Positions 8,586 to 16,330 of a DNA stretch of 64,000 nt are shown here, piece after piece. Each line of letters begins with the position of its first letter. The first letter of the stretch is position 1. Source of the DNA: Aestuariibacter sp. A3R04 (GTDB taxonomy: Bacteria > Pseudomonadota > Gammaproteobacteria > Enterobacterales > Alteromonadaceae); the NCBI RefSeq assembly GCF_018860805.1, contig NZ_JAHKQR010000016.1, forward strand, positions 62,001 through 126,000, read 5' to 3'. The notes beneath the pieces were generated by a model. The model saw only the letters and a program-made list of their open reading frames with translations, made no database searches and was not told the origin of the DNA. Made by a program: the position numbers and the translations under genes.

Positions 8586-9470
8586 TTACTGGTCGAGCAG
8601 TGCAAGGGCACCCAACATACCAGAGTGAGTACCGAGACCTGGTAATACAATAATATCTTCCAGTGTTACGCCTTCAGGGTACACGATGTAGCCGTTCAGA
8701 CTTTTCTCAGTTTTAGCCACAATGTGTTCAATCATACCCGTTTTTTGCATGACACCGCCGCCAAACACTATGCGTTGTGCACTGAAACCCACCAAAAGGT
8801 TGTGACAAAGCTGAGCCAGCACATCTGTTAATTTATCCCAAGCTTCGTGATCGTCGGGTAGTGTTTCTGATGGCTGGCCCCATATTTTGCCAAGTGAGCG
8901 GCCCGAAGCTAACCCTTCCACACAGTTTTTGTGGAACGGGCACACGCCTTCCATACCTTCCGGTGGAATGACCGTCATATGGCCAATTTCAGGGTGGACT
9001 AATCCGTGAAGCGGCTTGCCATTTACCACGACACCACCACCAACACCCGTGCCTACGGTAATATACACAGACACTGACGTACCTTGAGCTGCACCCCAAC
9101 GCGCTTCTGCTAATGCCGCCGCATTTACGTCTGTGTCGATAACCACTTCACAGTCCAGCGCTTTTTCAAAGTACGGAGACACCGCGGCAAACGTCCAGTG
9201 TGGTTTTGGAGTTTTTGTTACATAACCAAATGTTTTTGAGTTTTCATCCAGATCTAACGGACCAAAACTACCAATACCCATTTTAGAAAAAGCATAACCC
9301 GCTTCCCGTTGTGCCTTGAAAAAACTAACACACGCAGACAGTGTCTCTTCCGGTGTGGTAGTGGGAATGCGGATATCTTCTAAAATTTCACGGTTACTAT
9401 TTACGATCGCACAGTTGAACTTTGTTCCCCCGGCTTCAATAACCGCATAGTATTCATCTTTCAACGCCAT
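8586..9470 (-). CDS. ROK-family sugar kinase, probable fructokinase
   Basis: A 294-residue ROK kinase. The ATP-binding motif EAGGTKFNCAIV is at the N terminus, the catalytic Asp lies in DTDVNAAALAE, and the glycine loop is YITVGTGVGGGVV. The metal motif HMTVIP followed by CPFHKNCVEGLASG is the CPxHxxCxEG variant seen in bacterial fructokinases, unlike the CxCGxxGC motif of glucokinase-type ROKs. The neighbouring permease and amylosucrase support fructose as substrate: amylosucrase releases fructose, and this enzyme would make fructose 6-phosphate. The ATG at 9470 lies inside the end of the MFS gene (17-bp overlap) with GAGG upstream; a TTG at 9485 is less likely. Confidence 0.85.
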   Translation of the reverse strand: MALKDEYYAVIEAGGTKFNCAIVNSNREILEDIRIPTTTPEETLSACVSFFKAQREAGYAFSKMGIGSFGPLDLDENSKTFGYVTKTPKPHWTFAAVSPYFEKALDCEVVIDTDVNAAALAEARWGAAQGTSVSVYITVGTGVGGGVVVNGKPLHGLVHPEIGHMTVIPPEGMEGVCPFHKNCVEGLASGRSLGKIWGQPSETLPDDHEAWDKLTDVLAQLCHNLLVGFSAQRIVFGGGVMQKTGMIEHIVAKTEKSLNGYIVYPEGVTLEDIIVLPGLGTHSGMLGALALLDQ

Positions 9471-10722
9471 ATTCTGTGGCCTCAATGGTTCTCAGACGCG
9501 CAAGCGTCGGGTTTCTCAAATAATTGTACAACAGCCCGATAAACAACAGACTGGCAAAAACACTAGCCACCATGAAACCATATTTCGCATCGCCGCCCAT
9601 GGCATCACTGACCAGCCCCATAATGAAAGGGCCAGCGGCAGCACCTGCGGCTGTGAAAAATAAGATAACACCTGCCACAGAACCATGCTGATGTTTTGGA
9701 AAACAGCTGATCCCTTTCGAATTAAATGTCGGATAGATGACTGACATAAAAATGCCTGTGAGCGGGAATAAATACAGTGCTACTTGTTTACCGCCAGCTA
9801 ATCCGCCGGCGAAGCATAACACAATTGCACCACTAAAAAGTAATAAGACCAGCGACCAGTTAAAACGCGCCATCATCCAAATACCTAAGAACCGGCCTGC
9901 AGCCCGTAAAATGAAAAAAGCAGTGACGGAATAAATGGCCAATGTTTGAGAGAACCCCTCACTGTAGCAAGTGTACGCAGCTTTCACGGTGGTGGCATCA
10001 CACAACAGATAACTGGGCATCCACACGTATATGGCACTTTCTGCTGCTACATAGAGAAAAGCACCGACTGAAAATCCCAATGCATAAGGATTTTTTACTA
10101 ATTCCAGACTTTGCCTCACAGATACTTTTTGCGCTGCATCAGCATTGGCTTTTTTATAGCTTGGGTACTTCATGAAACCAGCGATGACGATAAGCAAAGT
10201 ACATATGCCCCCGGCTATGATATACAAGTATTGCCAGGGAACATCTTTATGGATTAAGTAAGCGACAATAAGAGGCCCTATGATAGCGCCTACCCCAAAA
10301 AACGCTTCAGCTCCGTTCATGGTTGCAGTGTGCTGCCGAGTGGAAGAGGATATATCGCCAATGAGTGCCAACGCCCCGGTTTTAAAAATTCCCACAGCAA
10401 TGCCTGACAACGTCATGAGGCTAACGATCAAGGTAAAACTACTGGCAATAAAAAAGCTGTAGCACGCCAGGCCGAACACACTCAACCCTAAGATAATAGT
10501 CACTTTTCGTCCTAATCTGTCAGCCAGAAAGCCCAACAGCAAACCCGACAGGGCAATACCCAGCATAGGCAAAGAGTGCATCAGGCTCGCTTGCGCGTTC
10601 GTGACCTCGAACGCCACTTTTACCTCTTTGATAATTTCGCCTACGGAGTCTGATGTCATCGCAAACATCATGAACATCAGGTAAGTAAGCCAACGAATGA
10701 ACTGGCTGTTTGACTGCTGCAT
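9454..10722 (-). CDS. MFS permease, probable sucrose/sugar transporter
   Basis: A 422-residue major facilitator with about 12 hydrophobic segments. The loop 2-3 signature reads GFLADRLGRKVT near residue 68, and a corresponding GLVSDAMGG lies in the second half. The large central loop and the long hydrophilic insert with Cys residues before helix 8 are unusual features of this subgroup. Its gene overlaps the fructokinase gene and faces the amylosucrase gene, so inward sucrose transport across the cytoplasmic membrane is the most economical role; this is inference from context. ATGs occur at 10734 and 10722. The second was preferred because GAGG lies 7 bases upstream. Confidence 0.78.
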   Translation of the reverse strand: MQQSNSQFIRWLTYLMFMMFAMTSDSVGEIIKEVKVAFEVTNAQASLMHSLPMLGIALSGLLLGFLADRLGRKVTIILGLSVFGLACYSFFIASSFTLIVSLMTLSGIAVGIFKTGALALIGDISSSTRQHTATMNGAEAFFGVGAIIGPLIVAYLIHKDVPWQYLYIIAGGICTLLIVIAGFMKYPSYKKANADAAQKVSVRQSLELVKNPYALGFSVGAFLYVAAESAIYVWMPSYLLCDATTVKAAYTCYSEGFSQTLAIYSVTAFFILRAAGRFLGIWMMARFNWSLVLLLFSGAIVLCFAGGLAGGKQVALYLFPLTGIFMSVIYPTFNSKGISCFPKHQHGSVAGVILFFTAAGAAAGPFIMGLVSDAMGGDAKYGFMVASVFASLLFIGLLYNYLRNPTLARLRTIEATEYGVER

Positions 10723-10750
10723 ATTGGGCCTCATATACGGTCGATGCTTC

Positions 10751-10770
10751 GCTTAATCAACAACTTAAGC
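10751..10770. promoter_or_regulatory. Inverted repeat upstream of the MFS gene
   Basis: GCTTAA and TTAAGC arms separated by 8 bases lie 29 bp before the MFS start, in the divergent control region. The half-site CTTAA is the same as in the palindrome at 10900, so it may bind the same regulator. No binding evidence is available. Confidence 0.35.
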
Positions 10771-10899
10771 ACCACCCAGGGTGTTAACATTTATTTTTCA
10801 TTGCCTGATTAAATTGTCACGACTGTTGCATTCAATGACTTCCTTCACCAACGCATAAACCTTTTCTACACAGGTAATTGAGAAAGTTTGCAAAAACAA

Positions 10900-10913
10900 C
10901 TTAATCGTTTAAG
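10900..10913. promoter_or_regulatory. Candidate LacI-family operator in MFS/amylosucrase divergent region
   Basis: CTTAATCGTTTAAG is a 14-bp palindrome with a central CG and one mismatch, the typical form of LacI/GalR operators. It lies about midway between the divergently transcribed permease and amylosucrase genes. No LacI-type regulator is encoded in the window, so a distant regulator would be needed. The rest of the 293-bp gap holds no gene. Confidence 0.45.
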
Positions 10914-11015
10914 ATAAAGTAACAGAACGTGGAATGTCTGTAAACATTCATGTGAATCAAATGTGAAATCCCAATATTTCGATGCCTGATTTTTCATTGG
11001 GACAGGAGTTTAAAT

Positions 11016-12968
11016 ATGAGTTATGCCGCTGACAGTAAGCAGTGTTTGAATCGGATACTGGCCTCTGTTGATTTGTCCATTTTGAGTAAAAAAGATACTG
11101 CAACGTTTACTCAACGGCTGGAAGCGCATTTTCCCAAGCTGTTTGAGCGCTATATCCATGTTTACGGTCACCAGTATGACTGCTACTACCATTTGCTGAA
11201 ACTGGTAGAAACCTTGCGCGACGGCCTCAAAGCACGAAAAGCGAAACTCAGGTCACAGGATGCAGCAAAGCTGAAAAATCCACTTTGGTATCGTGAAGAG
11301 GAACAAGTAGGCATGGCCTGCTATGTCGACTTATTGGGCCCTACTCTGAGTGATTTACACAGCAAGATTCCCTATTTCAAAGCACTGGGCATCACCTACT
11401 TACATCTCATGCCATTGTATGACGCGCCAAAAGGCGATAGCGATGGCGGCTACGCGGTATCTGACTACCGCAAAGTCAATCCCTCGCTGGGCACCATCGA
11501 TGAATTGGCCAGGCTGTCTGACGCGTTGCAATCGGCGGGGATCGATCTGGTGCTGGATTTTGTGTTCAATCACACTTCAGACGAACATGCCTGGGCGAAA
11601 GCCGCGCTAGCTGGTGACCCGACCTATCAGAATTACTATTACCTGTTCGACGACCGCACAATACCCGATCAATATGAACACGCGTTGCGGGAGATATTCC
11701 CCCAAGTGCGTCGAGGCAGCTTTACCTACAACGACACAATGGGAAAATGGGTATGGACCACATTCAATAGTTTTCAGTGGGATTTAAACTATAGCAACCC
11801 CGAGGTATTCAATGCCATCACATCGGAAATGCTTTTCCTTGCTAACATTGGCTGTGCAGGGTTGCGACTGGACGCACTGGCGTTTATCTGGAAAGAAATG
11901 GGAACCAATTGCGAAAATCAACCCAATGCCCACAGGCTTATTCAGGCGTTCAATGCCTGTCTGCAAATTGTAGCGCCTGCAGTGGTATTTAAATCTGAAG
12001 CAATTGTGCACCCTGATGAAGTCGTTAAATATATCCACAAAGACGAGTGCCAGTTGTCTTACAATCCGCTCCTAATGGCGTTGCTTTGGAATAGTTTGGC
12101 CACCCGCAAAACACGCTTGCTAACCCATTCTTTAAAAAAGAGCTTCAGCATTCCGCACAATACCGCATGGGTAAACTACGTACGCTGTCATGATGACATC
12201 GGCTGGACGTTCGACGATGGGGTGGCTCACGATCTCGGCATCAATCCTCATGATCATCGCTACTTTTTGAATCAATTTTACACAGGTCGGTTTAATGGGT
12301 CATTTGCATCGGGCGTACCCTTTGCCGAAAATCCCTCTAACGGTGACTGTCGTGTGTGCGGCTCTCTGGCCTCGCTGTGCGGTTTGGAAGCAGCGCTGGT
12401 CACGCTGGACGAGCGGGAAATCGAGATGGCCATCAGGCGCATGTTATTGCTCTACGGCGTGACATTCGCTATTGGCGGTATTCCGTTGTTGTACTCCAGT
12501 GACGAACTAGGCTTGTTAAATGACTACCGCTACCGTGACGACGAAGCAAAACGCCACGACGACCGTTGGGTGAATCGCATTGCCGTTACCCAAGCGCAAA
12601 TAGACAATGCATTGTCACAAGACGAGCCTGCTAAAACTATTACAGCTCAGTGTCAACGCCGTGTATTTAACGGGCTAAGAGACATGCTAAAAATTCGCAA
12701 GGGTTACCGTGTGTTTGGCGATGCCAGTACCGCAATTCTGGATACCGGCAATCCTCATTGTTTTGCTTTTATCCGACAAAACGACGCCGCTGAAAAACTT
12801 CTAGTCATCTGCAATTTTAGTGAACAGCACCAGGTTGTCGATGGCTTGATTTTGCAGGCGCTGAATCAAAAGCCGGCACGTGACTTATTAAGTGATGGAA
12901 CGCTCAGCGGTAGAGAGCAATCTCTTTCAGTGGCACCGTATCAGCAGTGCTGGTGGCTTACCCAATAG
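11016..12968 (+). CDS. Amylosucrase (GH13 subfamily 4) or closely related sucrose hydrolase
   Basis: A 650-residue GH13_4 enzyme. The catalytic nucleophile Asp286 is in GLRLDALAF, the acid/base Glu328 in FKSEAIVHPD and the transition-state Asp393 in HDDIGWTF, at exactly the numbering of Neisseria polysaccharea amylosucrase. The N-terminal helical domain, the NHTSDEHAW loop and the B' region are present, and the segment WVWTTFNSFQWDLNYSNP is nearly identical to that enzyme. It would transfer glucose from sucrose to a glucan, or hydrolyse it, and release fructose. No signal peptide is visible, so it is cytoplasmic, consistent with the adjacent permease. AGGAG precedes the ATG. Polymerase and hydrolase activities cannot be distinguished by eye. 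Confidence 0.9.
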   Translation: MSYAADSKQCLNRILASVDLSILSKKDTATFTQRLEAHFPKLFERYIHVYGHQYDCYYHLLKLVETLRDGLKARKAKLRSQDAAKLKNPLWYREEEQVGMACYVDLLGPTLSDLHSKIPYFKALGITYLHLMPLYDAPKGDSDGGYAVSDYRKVNPSLGTIDELARLSDALQSAGIDLVLDFVFNHTSDEHAWAKAALAGDPTYQNYYYLFDDRTIPDQYEHALREIFPQVRRGSFTYNDTMGKWVWTTFNSFQWDLNYSNPEVFNAITSEMLFLANIGCAGLRLDALAFIWKEMGTNCENQPNAHRLIQAFNACLQIVAPAVVFKSEAIVHPDEVVKYIHKDECQLSYNPLLMALLWNSLATRKTRLLTHSLKKSFSIPHNTAWVNYVRCHDDIGWTFDDGVAHDLGINPHDHRYFLNQFYTGRFNGSFASGVPFAENPSNGDCRVCGSLASLCGLEAALVTLDEREIEMAIRRMLLLYGVTFAIGGIPLLYSSDELGLLNDYRYRDDEAKRHDDRWVNRIAVTQAQIDNALSQDEPAKTITAQCQRRVFNGLRDMLKIRKGYRVFGDASTAILDTGNPHCFAFIRQNDAAEKLLVICNFSEQHQVVDGLILQALNQKPARDLLSDGTLSGREQSLSVAPYQQCWWLTQ

Positions 12969-12996
12969 CAGCAAAGTAAAACATAAAATTCGCCAT

Positions 12997-13022
12997 AGCC
13001 CACACTCCCGTGTGGGCTTTTT
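12997..13022 (+). terminator. Terminator after amylosucrase
   Basis: AGCCCACAC / GTGTGGGCT with a 4-base loop is followed by a T-run, 28 bp downstream of the amylosucrase stop. The remaining gap to 13250 shows no gene. Confidence 0.85.
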
Positions 13023-13250
13023 AAAACCTTTTTCCTGTCATAACGTAAATAATCACAATTCTTTTTAAAATCGGACTTCACGTACTGGAAATTGGACTAT
13101 ACTTCTCACCATTGGTGGCAGTTTATACCATGGCAACCACAGTGATCTTAGGTTTTCATCGACCGGTTCAAAAATGCTGTGGGTAAAGCTGCTTACAGTA
13201 CAGATGGTTTCACGGATATGAAGCCGCAGATAGTTTTGTAAGGAACAACG

Positions 13251-13460
13251 ATGAACGCGACACGTCAGCAGGAATTTTTGTGCCCGCATTGTAGTCACAT
13301 TAATACTCTTGAAATCAACCCCGCAAAGGAGATGTACATCGAGCGACAGGTAGCCTGTTCACGGTGTAATACAGTAGTGGAAGTGGTTCCAGCAGACGGG
13401 ATTGGAGAACAAATCAACTTGATCGTATCAGTCACTTCCAGCGAAATGCCCATCAGGTAG
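13251..13460 (+). CDS. CPXCG-type small cysteine-rich zinc-ribbon protein
   Basis: A 69-residue protein with two Cys pairs, FLCPHCS (residues 11-14) and VACSRCN (35-38), separated by YIER and followed by VVEVVPADG. This matches the small CPXCG-motif cysteine-rich proteins found in many proteobacteria, which probably bind zinc. Their function is unknown. AAGGA stands 6 bases before the ATG. It is a single gene bounded on the left by a terminator and on the right by REP-like palindromes beginning 20 bp after its stop. Confidence 0.7.
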   Translation: MNATRQQEFLCPHCSHINTLEINPAKEMYIERQVACSRCNTVVEVVPADGIGEQINLIVSVTSSEMPIR

Positions 13461-13480
13461 TTTACTGCTTCGTTTGTAAA

Positions 13481-13600
13481 GACTGTCACATTTCTATCTT
13501 TAGCCCAGTTGAGTAGAGCGTTCCAATCATTTGGGAAAAAAACATACAAGCATCATTTTAGTTTTTTAACACATAAAGTACCTATGGTGTGACAGTCACT
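13481..13600. repeat. REP-like inverted pair upstream of the RAYT transposase
   Basis: GACTGTCACA at 13481 and TGTGACAGTCACT at 13588 are copies of the same palindromic word in opposite orientation, about 100 bp apart. They flank a non-coding AT-rich stretch between the CPXCG gene and the transposase. The same word recurs downstream of the transposase. The 207-bp gap holds no other feature. Confidence 0.6.
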
Positions 13601-13667
13601 CTCTATGCCATCGTACAGTTGGAACATCACAATAAAGCGGCACAATAGAAATCATTTGAACATTTAA

Positions 13668-14627
13668 GTGAAAGCCGTGCCAAGACCTCGAAAAAGCCTT
13701 ATTAGCTTGTCAGAAACTCCATATTACCACTGCATTTCGCGCTGCGTGCGCCGAGCATATTTATGTGGAAAAGATAAACTTACCGGAAAGAGCTTTGAGC
13801 ACCGACGTCAGTGGGTGGAGGACCGTCTAATGCTTCTGGCTGACGTTTTCTGCGTAGACGTATGTGCCTTTGCCGTTATGAGTAACCACACGCATTTGGT
13901 ATTACGTATTAACAAAAAGAAAGCTGACGCGTTATCGGTTAAAGACGTAATAAGGCGTTGGCACAAGCTTTACAAGGGCATGTTGTTAGCTCAGCGCTAT
14001 GTTACAGAAGAGCAGTGCGATGCGATGTCAGAGGCTGAGGTTAAAACAGTCAAAGCACTGGCTGAGGTCTATAGAAAGCGTCTCTATGACATCAGTTGGT
14101 TTATGCGTTTGCTAAATGAATATATCGCCAGAAAAGCAAATAAAGAAGATGCGTGCACGGGGCACTTTTGGGAAGGCCGCTTTAAGTCGCAAGTACTATT
14201 AGATGAAGCCTCCTTAGCGGCATGCATGGCTTATGTTGACTTAAACCCAGTACGCGCCTGTTTAGCAGAAACCCCTGAAACTTCAGACCATACTAGTATT
14301 CAAAAAAGAATAATTGCGGCCAAATCAAAAAGTCAGCCCCCCTCTTTGCTTCCGTTTGCTGGCAATCCTCGCGACAACATGGCCGAGGGTTTACCTTTTT
14401 GCGTTGAACACTACTTCGATCTTGTAGAATTATCGGGGCGCCACTACCACCCATATAAACCTGGAAAGATTGATGACTCTGTCAACCCCATTCTTGTCCG
14501 TGCTGGCCTCGAGAACACAGACTGGAATGCAATGGTTTCAGGAATTGAGTCTGAATTTCAAACCGCAGTAAGTCTCGAGAAATGGGTAAAAACGCGCAAT
14601 AAAATTAGGAGATGTAGCTCGGCGTAG
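13668..14627 (+). CDS. REP-associated tyrosine transposase (RAYT, IS200/IS605-like Y1 family)
   Basis: A 319-residue single-strand DNA transposase of the Y1 (HUH) superfamily. The N-terminal TPYYHCISRCVRRAYLCG is the conserved start of this clade. MSNHTHLVLR near residue 70 holds the HxH metal motif. YVDLNPVRACLA near residue 190 carries the expected catalytic Tyr. The family is usually single-copy and domesticated, and it is thought to move REP/REPIN palindromes rather than itself; such palindromes surround it here. The reading frame is intact. The start is GTG at 13668, or GTG at 13677, which gives MPRPRKS as in relatives; neither has a strong ribosome-binding site. Confidence 0.88.
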   Translation: MKAVPRPRKSLISLSETPYYHCISRCVRRAYLCGKDKLTGKSFEHRRQWVEDRLMLLADVFCVDVCAFAVMSNHTHLVLRINKKKADALSVKDVIRRWHKLYKGMLLAQRYVTEEQCDAMSEAEVKTVKALAEVYRKRLYDISWFMRLLNEYIARKANKEDACTGHFWEGRFKSQVLLDEASLAACMAYVDLNPVRACLAETPETSDHTSIQKRIIAAKSKSQPPSLLPFAGNPRDNMAEGLPFCVEHYFDLVELSGRHYHPYKPGKIDDSVNPILVRAGLENTDWNAMVSGIESEFQTAVSLEKWVKTRNKIRRCSSA

Positions 14628-14832
14628 CAAAGCGTATTTTCCTGAAACTTCACCGCCCAATGAACAGTTTATTACTCCCTCTGAGCACCGCGGAAATATT
14701 GCACTAGAGGATACAGTTTTCAGATTTATATCCCCCTAACCTGTACGTAAGAATTCGTGTTGCAAATTTTGTATCTCAATCCATACAAATCTTGAGATAA
14801 AACGTATTCTGGTTACACGAGAGAGGGCTTTC

Positions 14833-14908
14833 AACTTTTTTGTATAAGTGACTGTCACAAGTTCTTTTCTAACTTTTTTGTATAAGTGACTGTCACAAGT
14901 TCTTTTCC
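14833..14908. repeat. Two tandem 38-bp repeats containing the REP palindrome
   Basis: Units 14833-14870 and 14871-14908 differ only in the last base. Each starts AACTTTTTTGTATAA, contains the palindrome GTGACTGTCAC and ends in AAGTTCTTTTC. A third, diverged REP word (GTGACTGTCCTATGTTC) follows at 14914. The 205 bp between the transposase stop and this array show nothing recognisable. Confidence 0.85.
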
Positions 14909-14913
14909 TTGTT

Positions 14914-14930
14914 GTGACTGTCCTATGTTC
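14914..14930. repeat. REP word, single copy
   Basis: GTGACTGTCCTATGTTC is the same word as the right arm of the REPIN at 15194-15247, in the same orientation. With that REPIN it brackets a 260-bp segment that holds the 85-codon ORF. Confidence 0.55.
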
Positions 14931-14931
14931 T

Positions 14932-15189
14932 TCACAAAAGGCTAATACCGTGAGGGTTTACTTGTGAATCAACAATTGCCCCATTAGTTCTTGCTCGCTC
15001 GAATACACTTAAAAGCTGACGGTTAGATCTTATTCCAAAAGTTGAAAGGTCTTTGAGGTTTTGCAAAGAGCGTGGATTTGAAACGCGTCCAAAAAACCAA
15101 TCCCACTTCCCTTCTCGAACTGTAAATGAAGCAGACGAAAGTGATGAGCTATTGCTTAAAGTGATTGGTATTTTTCCAATAGGAAACAC
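14932..15189 (-). CDS. Uncertain 85-codon ORF, possibly a relic of a polymorphic-toxin C-terminal tail
   Basis: The ORF opens with GTG at 15189 and lacks a good ribosome-binding site, so expression is doubtful. Its middle section REGKWDWFFGRV, then RSLQNLKDLSTFGI and LLSVFERARTNGAI, reads like a real protein. It resembles from memory the W-x-W-x-F-G-R segment at the start of some toxin tails in polymorphic toxins. If so it is an orphan fragment detached from an Rhs-like carrier, consistent with the Rhs relic at 18.1-18.6 kb. REP words flank it on both sides. It may instead be non-coding. Confidence 0.3.
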   Translation of the reverse strand: MFPIGKIPITLSNSSSLSSASFTVREGKWDWFFGRVSNPRSLQNLKDLSTFGIRSNRQLLSVFERARTNGAIVDSQVNPHGISLL

Positions 15190-15193
15190 CAGC

Positions 15194-15247
15194 GAACATA
15201 GTGACAGTCACTCCCTTAGCTATTTTAAGAGTGACTGTCCTATGATC
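15194..15247. repeat. REPIN-like element
   Basis: Two inverted arms, GAACATAGTGACAGTCACTC (15194-15213) and GAGTGACTGTCCTATGATC (15229-15247), flank a 15-base spacer. They can fold into a hairpin. This is the most complete REPIN near the RAYT gene and lies 23 bp from the stop of the 344-aa gene. Confidence 0.75.
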
Positions 15248-15269
15248 TCTCTCTACCTAATCATGATTT

Positions 15270-16304
15270 TCACATGTTAACACCATAATCGCTACTATCG
15301 ATATTCTGCAAGGTAATTAACTTCTGTACACAATCATTTTTTGAAATAGAAACAAAATTTAATTTTGAAAGATTCGAGCTACTATCGATTAAATTACCAT
15401 AAAGGTTGTATGTTATAGCCAAGCGAGATTGAAATTCATGTTTCGCGATTCTAGGAAGCTCAACATTTTCAATTTTTGGTAATTTTCTTTTTTCCCTTTG
15501 CTGGTTTATATAGTTCAAAAGCTCATTTTTCTGCTCATTGACCTTGTTTAGATCGCTATTACTCAACGCTATATCAGGATCGAAACTGAATGTGCCATCG
15601 TTAAACCTGCTATCATACATTAGATATGTATCTAATCCGGTCACATCTAACCGGTCTAAACCATAACTCGCATAAGCAAGTACCCTTGCAACTCGTTGGC
15701 GTACTTGATAATTAACTCTGCCAACTTGTCTGTATATTTCGTCAGCGGATTGCATCTCTCTAATGATAAGATATGAAATTGCGTTTGATGTATGCCCTAA
15801 GGCCATTAAATTAAGAGCAGCCTTATCTTTATAATCTAGAGGAATGCTGTTTCTTTGCAATATGGCCAGAAGTGCGTACTCATTATCGTTTTTAGCGTGC
15901 GAAAAGAGATTCTCTAGACTATCCTCTAAATATGGAGCTAGATAAACTTCGTTAACTCTACCAAGCGTATCTGAATCATTAGAATAATAAATTGCTCCCC
16001 TCTCCAGAGCCCATTCTTCTGCCTCTTTGTGTGCTAAATTCTTGTCTTTTGTCGTTAGTTCGACGGATGCCACACACCAATCATCATCGATACTTTTGTT
16101 CTGAAGAGCGGTCATTTTCTTTGGAACTGTTCCATTTTCAGTTTCCGTAAAATCGTTATAAGTGTCTGCTTTATAATTGTTTATGCTGGAATTAGCATTT
16201 ATGTCAAATCCAGGATGTTTGTTACTTTCCTTATTAAATTCAATCAAAAATACTGAAGAGGCAATAACAGCTGATAAAGACAATAGAACTATTTTTACAT
16301 TCAT
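15270..16304 (-). CDS. Signal-anchored protein of unknown family (third gene of the Fic operon)
   Basis: A 344-residue protein I do not recognise. Residues 1-20 form a hydrophobic signal or signal anchor (VKIVLLSLSAVIASSVFLI), so most of the protein is probably periplasmic. A polar linker follows, then a mainly helical domain that begins at DDDWCVASVEL and runs through AEEWALERGAIYY. The helix pairs at 145-230 (LLAILQRNSIP, AALNLMALGHTSNA, VARVLAYASYGLD) look like Sel1/TPR-type repeats, but no consensus is clear. AGGAG precedes the ATG at 16304. A TTG at 16310 is the alternative. It follows the Cys-rich protein gene by 26 bp. Base composition is strikingly AT-rich compared with the flanks. 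Confidence 0.6.
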   Translation of the reverse strand: MNVKIVLLSLSAVIASSVFLIEFNKESNKHPGFDINANSSINNYKADTYNDFTETENGTVPKKMTALQNKSIDDDWCVASVELTTKDKNLAHKEAEEWALERGAIYYSNDSDTLGRVNEVYLAPYLEDSLENLFSHAKNDNEYALLAILQRNSIPLDYKDKAALNLMALGHTSNAISYLIIREMQSADEIYRQVGRVNYQVRQRVARVLAYASYGLDRLDVTGLDTYLMYDSRFNDGTFSFDPDIALSNSDLNKVNEQKNELLNYINQQREKRKLPKIENVELPRIAKHEFQSRLAITYNLYGNLIDSSSNLSKLNFVSISKNDCVQKLITLQNIDSSDYGVNM

Positions 16305-16330
16305 ATTCAATAACTCCTATCTTAAGTAAT

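Noticed and set aside
14833-14908. Possible CRISPR array
   Set aside because: The two 38-bp units are directly adjacent with no spacers. They contain the REP palindrome, and no cas gene is present.
13481-15247. Classical insertion sequence with target-site duplication around the transposase
   Set aside because: No IS200/IS605-type ends or IS partner genes were found. The palindromes are REP/REPIN-like, which fits a RAYT rather than a self-mobile IS.
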